Assembly: GCA_963976695.1 (NCBI GenBank)
Contig: CAXBMB010000001.1
Span: forward strand, 1 to 64,000
Length of the DNA stretch: 64,000 nucleotides
From: CAXBMB01 sp963976695
Lineage (GTDB): Bacteria > Pseudomonadota > Alphaproteobacteria > Kiloniellales > DSM-21159
Direction of reading: 5' to 3'
The notes beneath the pieces were generated by a model. The model searched no databases and was not told where the DNA came from. It saw only the letters and a list, made by a program, of their open reading frames with translations. Shown piece after piece: positions 51,181 through 60,356 of the stretch. The position numbers were made by a program, and so were the translations under genes. The stretch's first letter is position 1. Every line of letters starts with the position of its first letter.

Positions 51181-52374
51181 TCAGCCGTCGTCGGGCTCGC
51201 CGGCACGCGGGGCCAGAAGGCCCTGGTAGGCGGTCTCCAGTTGGCCGGCCACCGCGGCGCGGTCATAGCGCTGGCGGGCGGTGGCCCGTCCGGCGCGCGC
51301 CAACTGCGCCGCAGCCGCCGGGTCGCCGAGCAGGGTGATGAGGTTTTCGGTCAGCGACGGCACGCTGCAGCGGCAGACAAGCCCGGCGTGGTCGGCCTGA
51401 ATCTCCCGCCAGATGTTGACCTTGTCGGAAATCACCACCGGGAGGCCCGCCGCCAGCGCCTCTACCACCGCAATGCCAAAGTTCTCGCTGTAGCTGGGCA
51501 GGGCGAAACAGCTGGCCGCCGCCAGGGCGGAGAGCTTTTCCGCCCCCTGAATCATCCCGGTGATGCTGGCGCGTTCGCGCAGGTTGTGGGTCTGTAAATC
51601 CGCCTCGACCTGTTTGGCGATCCCGTGGTCCGGCCCGGCCAGCACCAGATGCAGATCGCCGAAGCGCTGCTGGGCGGCGGCAAAGGCCGGCACCAGAAGA
51701 TCCAAACCCTTTTTCGCGGCCAGGCGGGAGAGAAAGAGCACGATGCGCCGTCCCTTTGCCTCGGGATATTTGTCGAGAAAAACACTGCGGTCGGGCAGGT
51801 CTTGGTAGGCTTGGCAGTCCAGGCTGTTGGGCACCACCACCCCCGGCCGGTTGAAAATCCAGGGCCGCGCCAAGCTCCACTCCTCTTGCGCGGTGAAGTG
51901 CAGCGCCGCGGCGCCGCGGATGACCCGGTTCATGAAGAGCTGTTCCAACAGCCACTTCGCCGGCCGTTTTTTCCGAATGATGTAGGGATCGAAAGACCCG
52001 TGCGGACGGAGCAGATAGGGCAGCCCCAACCGCTGACAGATCAGGCCGGTGACCCAACAGTGGTGGAGGTGCAGGGAATGCAGGTGAACCAGATCGTAGG
52101 CGCCGGCCGCCAGTGTTCGGGCCAAGGCGGCGGCGAGCGCCGGCGAGCGCTGCAGCGGCCGGTTAAGCAGCTCCGGCCGCCCCAGTGGATAGCGATGAAA
52201 GGTCACGCCACGCTGTTGCGCCTCGGTCAGGTCGATCGGCGGGTCCTTGTAGGTGGTGGCGAAGACGGCGACCTCATGCCCGCGTTCGCGCGCCGCCAGG
52301 GCCATATCAATAACCGCTCGAGATGGGCCCCCTTGCGCGGCGGACAGCGTGGCGGTGGAATGAAGAATGCGCAT
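51181..52374 (-). CDS. glycosyltransferase family 4 protein
   Basis: A 397-residue GT-B enzyme. It begins MRILHSTATLSAAQGGPSRAVIDMALAARERGHEVAVF and has the GT4 retaining motifs: RIVLFLSRLAAKKGLDLL, VLAGPDHGI, and CFALPSYSENFGIAVVEALAAGLPVVIS with the EX7E pair. It would add a sugar to a lipid-linked glycan. The ATG at 52374 has AAGGGA five bases upstream. It is transcribed opposite to the rest of the cluster. Donor and acceptor are unknown. Confidence 0.88.
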   Translation of the reverse strand: MRILHSTATLSAAQGGPSRAVIDMALAARERGHEVAVFATTYKDPPIDLTEAQQRGVTFHRYPLGRPELLNRPLQRSPALAAALARTLAAGAYDLVHLHSLHLHHCWVTGLICQRLGLPYLLRPHGSFDPYIIRKKRPAKWLLEQLFMNRVIRGAAALHFTAQEEWSLARPWIFNRPGVVVPNSLDCQAYQDLPDRSVFLDKYPEAKGRRIVLFLSRLAAKKGLDLLVPAFAAAQQRFGDLHLVLAGPDHGIAKQVEADLQTHNLRERASITGMIQGAEKLSALAAASCFALPSYSENFGIAVVEALAAGLPVVISDKVNIWREIQADHAGLVCRCSVPSLTENLITLLGDPAAAAQLARAGRATARQRYDRAAVAGQLETAYQGLLAPRAGEPDDG

Positions 52375-52623
52375 GGAATCCCTTGCAACGGCGAAAGAAC
52401 GGTCGTTGACTCCCATCGATACAGCCTTTTCGCCTGCAATGGAACGTCTGGCCGACGGCGAGGGCCGGCCCTTGCCGCGCCGCGGGCTGCGCGCCGTGGC
52501 GGAGTGGAAAAGAAAGACTGGGGTCGGATCTCAAGTTGGACTAGCGTGGCAGCGTTCCGGCCCTTTTATTGAAGTGATGGCGTCAAACCCATAAAACAGG
52601 TCCGACGGCGGGAGAGACTTGGC

Positions 52624-53712
52624 GTGCGATTATTGATTCTTCTACACGATGCCCATGGCGGATACGGGGGCATCGCACAGTTCAATAAAAACCTACTCAA
52701 TGCGCTGGCTGCGCTCCCTCAGGTTTCTGAAATCGTCGTGCTGCGCCGTCATCGCGGGCAGACCGAACCCCTGCCCGCCAAGCTGCGCTATGTTCGCTTG
52801 GCGGAAAACGGCCCGGTGGGGTTTATCCTGTCGGCCCTGCATCAGCGGCTGTTCGGCGGCCGCTTTGACGCGGTGATTTCCGGTCACCTCAATCTTCTGC
52901 CGGCCGCGCTTCTGGCTCGGCGAACCGCGCCGCTCTCTCTTATTCTGCATGGGATTGACGCCTGGCAGCCAACCGCGCGCCCGACGGTGGATAGAAATAT
53001 CGGCAAATGCCAACAGGTTATTGCGGTCAGTGCGCTGACAAAGCAGCGCTTCCAGCAGTGGAGCGGCGTGCCGGATTCGGCTTTTTGCTTGCTGTTCAAC
53101 GCGGTCGACCTGGAAAAATTCAAACCCGGACCGGTCAACCCCCGCCTGCGGCAACGCTACGGCCTGGAGGGCAAAAGGGTGATCATGACCCTGGCCCGCC
53201 TGGCCGCCGACGAGCAGTACAAGGGCTTTGATGAAATGCTGACGGTGATGCAGCGCCTGGCGCCGAGTCACCCGGATCTGGTCTACCTGGTGGCCGGCAA
53301 GGGATCGGGCAAGGCGCGCCTGGAAGCCAAGGCCCGGGACCTTGGCGTCGCCGGCCAGGTGGTCTTTACCGGCTATGTCGCCGAGGCGGAGAAGGTCGAC
53401 CTCTATCGGTTGGCGCAGGGCTTTGTGCTCTGCAGTCGTGGCGAAGGTTTCGGGATCGTGCTGCTGGAGGCCATGGCCTGCGGCCTGCCGGTTTTGGCGT
53501 CGCTGTTGGATGGCTCGCGCGAGGCGGTGCAGGACGGTCGGCTGGGCTTGTTGGCCGATCCCGACGACCTGGACGGCCTGACCGCGGCGGTCGAGACCCT
53601 GCTGTCGCGGCCCGTGGGCCAGCGCCCCGCCGGGCTGGAGGACTTCTCCCTGCGCAGCTTCAACCGACAGGCGCAAGAGGTTCTTGAAGACCTGCTGGCG
53701 CGGGCGCGCTGA
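52624..53712 (+). CDS. glycosyltransferase family 4 protein
   Basis: A 362-residue GT4 enzyme. It starts RLLILLHDAHGGYGGIAQFNKNLLNALAALPQ and shows GKRVIMTLARLAADEQYKGFDEML, LVAGKGSGKARLE and GEGFGIVLLEAMACGLPVLASLLDGSREAVQDG. The GTG at 52624 has GGGAGAG about eight bases upstream. Its stop overlaps the next start (TGATG, 53710-53714), the first link in a three-gene coupled run. Confidence 0.9.
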   Translation: MRLLILLHDAHGGYGGIAQFNKNLLNALAALPQVSEIVVLRRHRGQTEPLPAKLRYVRLAENGPVGFILSALHQRLFGGRFDAVISGHLNLLPAALLARRTAPLSLILHGIDAWQPTARPTVDRNIGKCQQVIAVSALTKQRFQQWSGVPDSAFCLLFNAVDLEKFKPGPVNPRLRQRYGLEGKRVIMTLARLAADEQYKGFDEMLTVMQRLAPSHPDLVYLVAGKGSGKARLEAKARDLGVAGQVVFTGYVAEAEKVDLYRLAQGFVLCSRGEGFGIVLLEAMACGLPVLASLLDGSREAVQDGRLGLLADPDDLDGLTAAVETLLSRPVGQRPAGLEDFSLRSFNRQAQEVLEDLLARAR

Positions 53713-54968
53713 TGAGCGGGGCCGAGCACAACCCCGGCGGCCGAACCGGCGCCGATCGACGGGCGAGCGCCGAACCGGTCTATCGTCTGGCGATCGCCGC
53801 CCAGCACGCCGTGCCCTACCAGGTGCCGCTCTATCGGGCGCTGCACGCCGACGCGCGGGTCGAGGAAATGGTTTTTCTGTTGTCGCGCGAAGGCGTGGAC
53901 CGGGTCCGTCATCCTGACCTGGCGACCGGGCTGGCCGCCTGGGATCTGCCGCTGCTGGACGGCTATAACCACGCCTTTCTGGCCAATTGGAGCTGGAATG
54001 AGTTCAGCCCGGTGATTAGCCGGATCAACCCCGGCCTGCTGACCGCCCTGCCCCGTGGACGCTATGACGCCGCCTTGATCAGCGGGTACAGTTATCTTTC
54101 CTCGCTGTTCGGCGTCTGGGCCTGCCGCCTGTCGGGAACCAAGTGTTTTCTGCGGGCCGAGGCGGATCTGGGCAATCCAGACGGCGGCTTTCTGCGGCGT
54201 TTCAAGGAACGCCACCTGGCGCGTTACCTGCGAAGTTTCGATGCGGTGTTCTACAGCTGTCAGGCCAACCGCGACTATTGGCGTCACTATGGCGTGCCGG
54301 CGGAAAAGCTGTTCTTCTTGCCCAGTTCAACCGATTTGCCGCGCTTTGCCGCGTTGCTGCCGCACAAGGCCGCGCGGCGGGCCGAGGTCCGCAAACGCCT
54401 GGGGATTCCAAGCGACGCCGTGGTGATGGTTCAGTCGGCGATCCTGCAGCCGCGCAAGCGGCCCGAAGATGTTCTGCGCGCTTTCCTGGCGGTGGAAAAA
54501 GACCATCCGCAGGCTTGGTTCCTGGTCTTGGGCGATGGCCCGCTGATGGCGGCGCTGCGCGCGCAGGTGGGGCGTCACGGCAGCCGGCGGGTGGTGTTCG
54601 TCGGTTATCTCAACCAGCAAAGCTTGGCGGATCATCTGCTGGCGGCGGATTTCCTGGTGCTGGCCTCGGTTTATGATCCAACCCCCAAGGTGCTGCATGA
54701 AGCCGCCGCCCTGGGGCTGCCCGCGCTGGTTTCCGATGGCGTGGGAACCGCCGGAGACTTTATCCAGCAGGAGATCAATGGCCTGATCGTCAAAACCGGC
54801 GCGGTCCAGGCCCTGTCGGCGGCCATGGCGGTGTTGTTCGCGCGCGCGAAACTGCGTCGCAAACTCAGTTCCGGCGCCTTGGCGCAAAGCCAGATTTGGT
54901 CGCCGCAAGCCGGGGTTGAGGCGCTGGTCGCGGCGCTGGAGTCCGGCGCGCCGGGGAAAAACCGATGA
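53712..54968 (+). CDS. glycosyltransferase family 4 protein
   Basis: A 418-residue GT4-like enzyme. It reads RLAIAAQHAVPYQVPLYRALHADARVEEMVFLLSREG at the N-terminus, then KLFFLPSSTDLPRF, QSAILQPRKRPEDVLRAFLAVEKDHPQAWFLVLGDGPL, and DFLVLASVYDPTPKVLHEAAALGLPALVSDGVG. The GT4 EX7E glutamate is seen in KVLHEAAALG. Starts in the stop of the preceding gene and ends in the start of the next (ATGA), so all three are translationally coupled. Confidence 0.87.
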   Translation: MSGAEHNPGGRTGADRRASAEPVYRLAIAAQHAVPYQVPLYRALHADARVEEMVFLLSREGVDRVRHPDLATGLAAWDLPLLDGYNHAFLANWSWNEFSPVISRINPGLLTALPRGRYDAALISGYSYLSSLFGVWACRLSGTKCFLRAEADLGNPDGGFLRRFKERHLARYLRSFDAVFYSCQANRDYWRHYGVPAEKLFFLPSSTDLPRFAALLPHKAARRAEVRKRLGIPSDAVVMVQSAILQPRKRPEDVLRAFLAVEKDHPQAWFLVLGDGPLMAALRAQVGRHGSRRVVFVGYLNQQSLADHLLAADFLVLASVYDPTPKVLHEAAALGLPALVSDGVGTAGDFIQQEINGLIVKTGAVQALSAAMAVLFARAKLRRKLSSGALAQSQIWSPQAGVEALVAALESGAPGKNR

Positions 54969-56227
54969 GCCAACTGCGGGAGGTTTTTTCAAGCCAGGGA
55001 CCGGCGAGTCATTTTTTCGGTTACTACGACAAGTCGCCGCTCGACAAGACCGGTCGCCGGTTGCTCGCGCTGCGCTGTGATCTGGAACGGGCGCAACCGC
55101 AGGCCGGCGATCAGGCGGCGGTTGGTTATTTCGATATCGAAACGAAAGCCTATCATCAGCTGGATAGCAGCCGGGCCTTCAACTGGCAACAGGGCGCGAT
55201 GCTGCAGTGGTTGGGACCGGATTTTCATCGTCGGGTGATTTTCAACGACCTGAGCCAAGGCCAGGTGGTGGCGGTGCTGCTGGATCTGACAAGCGGCGAG
55301 CGGCGGTTGCTGCCGGGCGGCGTGACCTCGGTTGCGCCGTCTGGACGGCAGGCGGTGGCCCTGGACTGGCGCTACCTGGCCCAGACCCGACCAAGCTATT
55401 CCTATGCCGGCCTGGCGGCGGACGACCCGCTGCCGCCAGAGGACAACGCGTTGTGGCGGCTGGATTTGGACAGCGGCGCCCGCCATCGCTTGATCGGCCT
55501 TGCCGAGTTGCTGTCCCATCAAAGGCTGTCTTCCATGGCCGGCGCGCGCCATTCGCTGGAGCACCCGATGGTGTCGCCCGACGGTCGGCGCTTTTGCTTT
55601 TATCACCGCTGGGTCCTGGCCGACGGCGGGGTTTTTACCCGGCTTTACAGCCTGAGCATGGCGGGCGAGGATCTGCGCCTGTTGCTGGACAGTGGGAAGG
55701 TGACCCATGCCTGCTGGCGCGGCAACGATCAGGTGGTGCTGTGGGGCGGCTTGCCGTCCCTGGCGACGGGACTGCGCCGCCATCGGCTGTTGGTCAAGAC
55801 CCTGCTGAAGCCGCTGTTGCCGTTCTATCGGCGGCTGGTGCGCCATCGCCCCGGGCTACAGCGGGCGGCGGCCGGGGTCAGCTATCTGCGGCTGCGGGAC
55901 AGCGACAGTCCGGCGCCGCGCCGGCTTGCCGACGGCCTGCTGACGCGCGACGGCCACCCCAGCTTTCACCCGCACAACCGGGACCTGTTGCTGACCGACA
56001 GCTATCCCGACGAGAAGCTGGAGCAGCAGCTTTATCTTTATGATCTGGCGGCCGACCGGCTGGAGAGCCTGGGGGGCTTCAAAACCTTGGCGAGCCACCG
56101 GGAAACCGCCTGGCGCTGCGACCTGCACCCGCGCTGGGACTTCTCCGGCCGGATGATTTGCGTCGATTCGCTGCACAGCGGCCAGCGACAGATCCACCTC
56201 TACCGCCTGGTCACCGACGGCGCGTGA
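54965..56227 (+). CDS. beta-propeller-like protein of the polysaccharide cluster
   Basis: A 420-residue protein, ATGA-coupled to the glycosyltransferase before it. It has no signal peptide. It begins QLREVFSSQGPASHFFGYYDKSPLDKTGRRLLALRCDLERAQPQ, and has repeated blade-like stretches (VVAVLLDLTSGERRLLPGG, SPDGRRFCFYHRWVLAD, LYLYDLAADRLESLGGF, RWDFSGRMICVDSLHSGQRQIHLYRL). This suggests a TolB- or oligogalacturonate-lyase-like propeller. The HFFGYYDKSP motif is found in proteins encoded with glycan genes, but activity is unknown. It overlaps the 3' end of the convergent next gene by 28 bases. Confidence 0.72.
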   Translation: MSQLREVFSSQGPASHFFGYYDKSPLDKTGRRLLALRCDLERAQPQAGDQAAVGYFDIETKAYHQLDSSRAFNWQQGAMLQWLGPDFHRRVIFNDLSQGQVVAVLLDLTSGERRLLPGGVTSVAPSGRQAVALDWRYLAQTRPSYSYAGLAADDPLPPEDNALWRLDLDSGARHRLIGLAELLSHQRLSSMAGARHSLEHPMVSPDGRRFCFYHRWVLADGGVFTRLYSLSMAGEDLRLLLDSGKVTHACWRGNDQVVLWGGLPSLATGLRRHRLLVKTLLKPLLPFYRRLVRHRPGLQRAAAGVSYLRLRDSDSPAPRRLADGLLTRDGHPSFHPHNRDLLLTDSYPDEKLEQQLYLYDLAADRLESLGGFKTLASHRETAWRCDLHPRWDFSGRMICVDSLHSGQRQIHLYRLVTDGA

Positions 56228-57408
56228 CGGGGGCGGTCGGTTTGATCCAGCAACGCGATCATCGCCGCCGCCACCTCTTCGGCGGTGGCCACCGAGCAGC
56301 GGCCGCGTGGCAAAGCCTCTTGCCACCGGTTCGGCCAGCTGGCCAATGGGCGATCCGCCCGCAAGATCAACTCCATTCCCGGCTCGGGCAGCGGCGGCTC
56401 GGCCATCTCGCGCCCCTGCCAGCCGACCAGCAGCGGACAGCCCATCGCCAGTATGGCGGCGATCTGGCTGGATTTTCCAAGCAGATAGTGGGGATAGCCG
56501 GTCAAGCCATAGTCCAGATTGCGCAGATAACTCTTGACCTGCGGATCGGGTAGCGCGCCCAGTTCCACAAAGGTCAGCTCGGGAAAGTCGCGCGCCCAGG
56601 TCTTGAACAGTCCGGGCCCCGCCCCGCTCCGCCCCGCCGAGAGGATAAGCGCCGGCTTGTTCGCCCGCGCCGCCAACTCGCCCGCCCGCGTCAGCAGCGC
56701 CGCCCCGGGGGTGTTGGGGAAGATGCCGCCGAAGAAGCCGCAGCGCAGATAGCTTTCGGGCTGTTCGATGCCCAGGCCGCGCAGCCGCGTCGCCAGCCCC
56801 CGGTCGTCGCCCTTTCCGACGGGGGAGATGTTGGAGAAGGCCGGCAGTCTTCGGCTGGCGAACCCCCCGGCGCGCAGCAGCTCCTGATAGTAGGGATTGC
56901 TGAGCGTCAGCAGCTCGGGCCGGGTCTGTCGTAAAAAGTGGAACAGCATTTGCTTCTGGATCATCCCGTAGAGCCGCTGGGTCAGGCTGGCGTTGAGGTC
57001 CAGGCCGAACCAGGTCTCATGGAGCATGATATGAAGCCGGTAAGGTGCGAGCCGCCGGGCCAGTTCGGCATTGAAGCGCCAGGGCAGGCCCTTGGGATGA
57101 AAGGAGGTCAGCACATACTGCAAGCTGACGGTGTCGGGGGTGAACCGGTTCAGGGCCTGTTCCAGCAGCCCCAGACGCCGCGTCAGGCTCAGCGCGCGTG
57201 ACAGGCGGACGATCTCCAGCCGCTTGCCCCGCGCCGTCTGGACGCCGTCAGACCGGCCCTCGGCTTCGACAAAGGGGTCGCTCAGGGCGATCAATTGAAC
57301 CGCCAGACCCTGCGCGGTGAAGACCTCGGCCAGGCGCAGCGCGTAGTCGCCCACCCCGTTGGCGCCGGGCTCCAACGCGCCGCAGAGCAAGGAAATTTTC
57401 TCTATCAT
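56200..57408 (-). CDS. GT-B glycosyltransferase-like protein
   Basis: A 402-residue protein. N-terminal IEKISLLCGALEPGANGVGDYALRLAEVFTAQGLAVQLIALSDP resembles the GT4 N-lobe (GVGDY loop), followed by HIMLHETWFGL. The C-lobe has LRCGFFGGIFPNTPGAALLTRAGELAARANKPALILSAGR, YGLTGYPHYLLGKSSQIAAILAMGCPLLVGW. The EX7E pair is not clear, so catalysis is less certain than for its neighbours. Its ATG at 57408 has AAGGATAA upstream. It is transcribed against the cluster. Confidence 0.75.
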   Translation of the reverse strand: MIEKISLLCGALEPGANGVGDYALRLAEVFTAQGLAVQLIALSDPFVEAEGRSDGVQTARGKRLEIVRLSRALSLTRRLGLLEQALNRFTPDTVSLQYVLTSFHPKGLPWRFNAELARRLAPYRLHIMLHETWFGLDLNASLTQRLYGMIQKQMLFHFLRQTRPELLTLSNPYYQELLRAGGFASRRLPAFSNISPVGKGDDRGLATRLRGLGIEQPESYLRCGFFGGIFPNTPGAALLTRAGELAARANKPALILSAGRSGAGPGLFKTWARDFPELTFVELGALPDPQVKSYLRNLDYGLTGYPHYLLGKSSQIAAILAMGCPLLVGWQGREMAEPPLPEPGMELILRADRPLASWPNRWQEALPRGRCSVATAEEVAAAMIALLDQTDRPRHAPSVTRR

Positions 57409-57640
57409 GCTGAGAACTTTATCCTTTCTGGTGGAAGTTTTTCTCGCGCAGCTACAGGGGGCGTTGTAGAATGAAGCGCGTCGGCAAGAAAGATTTTTTT
57501 GACAACCGGGACCGAGCCGGCGGGGTCCCGGTCTGGCGCCTGGGGCTCGGTTGCGGGGTGCCGGTTGCTGGTTTGCGCCGGCTCCGCGACGGTTTTGTTA
57601 TCGCTATCCCACCTATGGCTGTTCCCAGGTCCCGCCCTTG

Positions 57641-58669
57641 ATGCCTTCCCAGCGACCGCTAAAGATTTTACTGACCAGCTATCTGTTTCCGCCCCATGTC
57701 GGCGGCGTGGAAACAATGGTCGATGGCTTGGCATGCTATTTCGCCGCCCGTGATCACCGGGTTGACGTCTTAACCTCCGCCAGGAAAGACGATGGCCGCC
57801 GCCGTGACTTTAACGTTATTCGGGGCGCGCGTCCGCGCGCTGTCTGGGCAGCGATAAAAAACGCCGACATTGTTGTTCTCAATCAGGTTGGGTTGAAGTT
57901 TTCCTGGCCGCTGTTTTTTTTGCGCCGGACCACCTTCGTTGTCCATCACAATTCCCTGCCGCCGCTGACCGGGCGCCGGGCGATCTTTTCCTGGCTTAAG
58001 CAGCGACTGGCGCGGGGCAGCCACAATATCGCCGTCAGTCGTTTTATCGCCGAAACCTTGCCGGTCGCCGCCACGGTGATTTTCAGCTCCTTTCGCAGTG
58101 ATATCTTTCGGGATATGGGCCTTGAGCGAACCGCCGATCTGGGCTTTTGCGGGCGTATTGTGGAGTCGAAGGGTCTGGCCGTTCTGATCGCGGCGATGGA
58201 GTTGTTGGCTGACCGCGGCGTGAGGCCAAGTCTGGAAATCGTCGGCGAGGGCGCGCAGTGGCCGGAATTGGAAGCCCGGATCAAGGCGGCGAGCCTGGGC
58301 GCGCAGGTAACCTATCACGGGCCGCTTTCGCCCGAAGGTGTCCGGGCGGTGATGAACCGCGTGAAGGTCATGGTGGTGCCTTCGGTCTATCCCGAACCCT
58401 GCGGGTTGGTGGCGCCCGAGGCCATGGCCTGTGGCTGCGCCTTGGTCGCCAGCCGGGTTGGCGGCCTGCCGGAAGTCGTCGGTGACGCGGGACTGCTGGT
58501 GCCGCCGAACGACCCGGAAGCGCTGGCCGCGGCCTGCCGGGTTCTGCTGGAACAGCCTGGGGAAAGGAAAAAACGCCTGGCGGCGGCGAAAGGTCAGATG
58601 GAAAGATGCGCGCTGCCCCGGGTTGCGGAGCAATACTTGGCGCTGTTTCACAAGGCTGTCGCCAATTAG
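57641..58669 (+). CDS. glycosyltransferase family 4 protein
   Basis: A 342-residue GT4 enzyme. It starts PSQRPLKILLTSYLFPPHVGGVETMVDGLACYFAARDHRVDVLT and has DLGFCGRIVESKGLAVLIAAMELL, EIVGEGAQWPELEARI and VVPSVYPEPCGLVAPEAMACGCALVASRVGGLPEVVGDAGLLVPPND with both EX7E glutamates. The ATG at 57641 was chosen over an upstream open start because it begins at the GT4 N-strand. Divergent from the preceding gene. Confidence 0.9.
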   Translation: MPSQRPLKILLTSYLFPPHVGGVETMVDGLACYFAARDHRVDVLTSARKDDGRRRDFNVIRGARPRAVWAAIKNADIVVLNQVGLKFSWPLFFLRRTTFVVHHNSLPPLTGRRAIFSWLKQRLARGSHNIAVSRFIAETLPVAATVIFSSFRSDIFRDMGLERTADLGFCGRIVESKGLAVLIAAMELLADRGVRPSLEIVGEGAQWPELEARIKAASLGAQVTYHGPLSPEGVRAVMNRVKVMVVPSVYPEPCGLVAPEAMACGCALVASRVGGLPEVVGDAGLLVPPNDPEALAAACRVLLEQPGERKKRLAAAKGQMERCALPRVAEQYLALFHKAVAN

Positions 58670-58854
58670 CCCGCGTCGACCCACCGCCGCAGCACAGCAC
58701 CCGGCTGAGGGGGGCGCCGGGCCAATGGGAGGAGACCGGTTTATGTCGACAACTGAAGATCCGGCTCCGCGCCGGCGGTGCGTTGATCACCCGGGACATG
58801 ACTCAAGGGGATGGATTCGGTACATGAATCAGGAAATGAAAGGTGAGCCGCCTC

Positions 58855-60186
58855 ATGGGTCATGAAGCGGACCGTCCGCCGGACAACTATCAGGTGCGGG
58901 TGGCCCATCCCGGCGCGGTCAACACCACCTATGCCATGGTCGCCAGTTTGGCCGAGCGCAGCCTGCTGGCGCGGTTCGATACCGGGTTCTATTGCAAGGA
59001 ACAACAGTGGTCCTGGCTGCTCAATCGCCTGCCGCCGCGGCTTGCCGCGCGGGCGCTGCGAGAGCTGAAGCGTCGCCACGCGCCGGGAATGCCCGAGGAC
59101 AGGATCTACCAGCACCCCTTGTGGGAAATCCTGTGTATCGCCGCGCCCCGCTTGGGTCTGTCGTCCCGATGGCTTCGGGCGTTGCGGGACCATCGCAACG
59201 CCCGCTTTGATCGGTTGATCGCGGGCAGTCTTTCCCGTCAGGGACGGCGCGGCGCGGCGCCGCCCGATCTTCTGGTTGTGCAGGACGGCTCGGCCTTGCA
59301 GAGCCTGGAGGCGGCCCGGCGCCAGGGAATTCCAACGGTCCTCAACCAGGTGATCGGCCACTATCTGCACGGCCGGGAGATTCTTCTGGAGGAAGAAGCG
59401 CGCTTTCCAAAACTTAAAGGTCGGTTGGTCATGCCGAGAAGTGCGGACTTTCTGGCCTCGGTTGCCCGGGAGCCGGCGGCGGCGGACTGGATCCTTGCGC
59501 CGTCGGACTATGTGACCGAGACGGTTGTGGCGCAGGGCGCCAGGCGTCAAAGGGTGCTGAAGCTGCCGTACTGCGTCGACACCGCGCGCTTTCAGGCGGG
59601 ACCGGACAAAGCCGGGCGCAAGGGGCCCTGTCGCCTGCTGTTCGTCGGTCAGATTTCCCAGCGCAAGGGCCTGCTCTATCTGCTCGAGGCGCTCAAGCAA
59701 CTGAACGACCCGGCGCTGGAATTAACCCTGGTGGGGACAATTGAGGCGGGGGCGGCCGGTGGCGCCGGCGGCAAGACGGGAGACTGGCTGGCGGACTACG
59801 AAGACTGTTTTACCGCGCTGGCCAACGTGCCCTATTCGGAGGTCCATGCCCTTTACCGCCAGGCCGATATTTTTGTCTATCCCTCGTTGCACGAAGGCTC
59901 CCCGATGGCGATTTTTGAGGCCATGGCCTCGGGCTTGCCGGTGATCACCACCGCCAATGCGGGCTCGGTGGTGCGCGACGGCGAAGACGGGTTTCTCCTG
60001 CCAATTCGGGATGTGGAGGGCTTGAAGGAAAAGATCATCCTTCTGAAAGACGACCCCGGGCTTTGTCAGACCATGGGCCAAGCGGCGCGCAAGGCGGCGG
60101 AGGACTATGCGCCAAGCCGCTACGGCGACAGACTGTTGGGTTGTCTGGCGACCATCGCGCGGGGGCGGGAACCCGAAGATTGCTAG
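58855..60186 (+). CDS. glycosyltransferase family 4 protein
   Basis: A 443-residue GT4 enzyme. It has a long N-lobe (VRVAHPGAVNTTYAMVASLAERSLLARFDTGFYC), then WILAPSDYVTETV, CRLLFVGQISQRKGLLYLLEALKQL, and IFVYPSLHEGSPMAIFEAMASGLPVITTANAGSVVRDGEDGFLLP with the EX7E pair. The ATG at 58855 follows AGGTGA at eight bases; a GTG at 58843 with AGGAA is an alternative that adds four residues. It lies 170 bases before the ligase-like gene. Confidence 0.9.
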   Translation: MGHEADRPPDNYQVRVAHPGAVNTTYAMVASLAERSLLARFDTGFYCKEQQWSWLLNRLPPRLAARALRELKRRHAPGMPEDRIYQHPLWEILCIAAPRLGLSSRWLRALRDHRNARFDRLIAGSLSRQGRRGAAPPDLLVVQDGSALQSLEAARRQGIPTVLNQVIGHYLHGREILLEEEARFPKLKGRLVMPRSADFLASVAREPAAADWILAPSDYVTETVVAQGARRQRVLKLPYCVDTARFQAGPDKAGRKGPCRLLFVGQISQRKGLLYLLEALKQLNDPALELTLVGTIEAGAAGGAGGKTGDWLADYEDCFTALANVPYSEVHALYRQADIFVYPSLHEGSPMAIFEAMASGLPVITTANAGSVVRDGEDGFLLPIRDVEGLKEKIILLKDDPGLCQTMGQAARKAAEDYAPSRYGDRLLGCLATIARGREPEDC

Positions 60187-60356
60187 CGGCTGATTGCTCA
60201 CAGGACGAAGCGTCGATCATCGGCCCTATTGTCCAAATTTGAGAAACAGCATATCTATTTCTGACACCGACGCCGCCGGCCAAGGCGGGTTTTCTCCCGG
60301 CCGGTCGAGCAAGATCGCCAAGCCGCCGCCAATCTCCTGGGAGGAAAAGCCAATCC

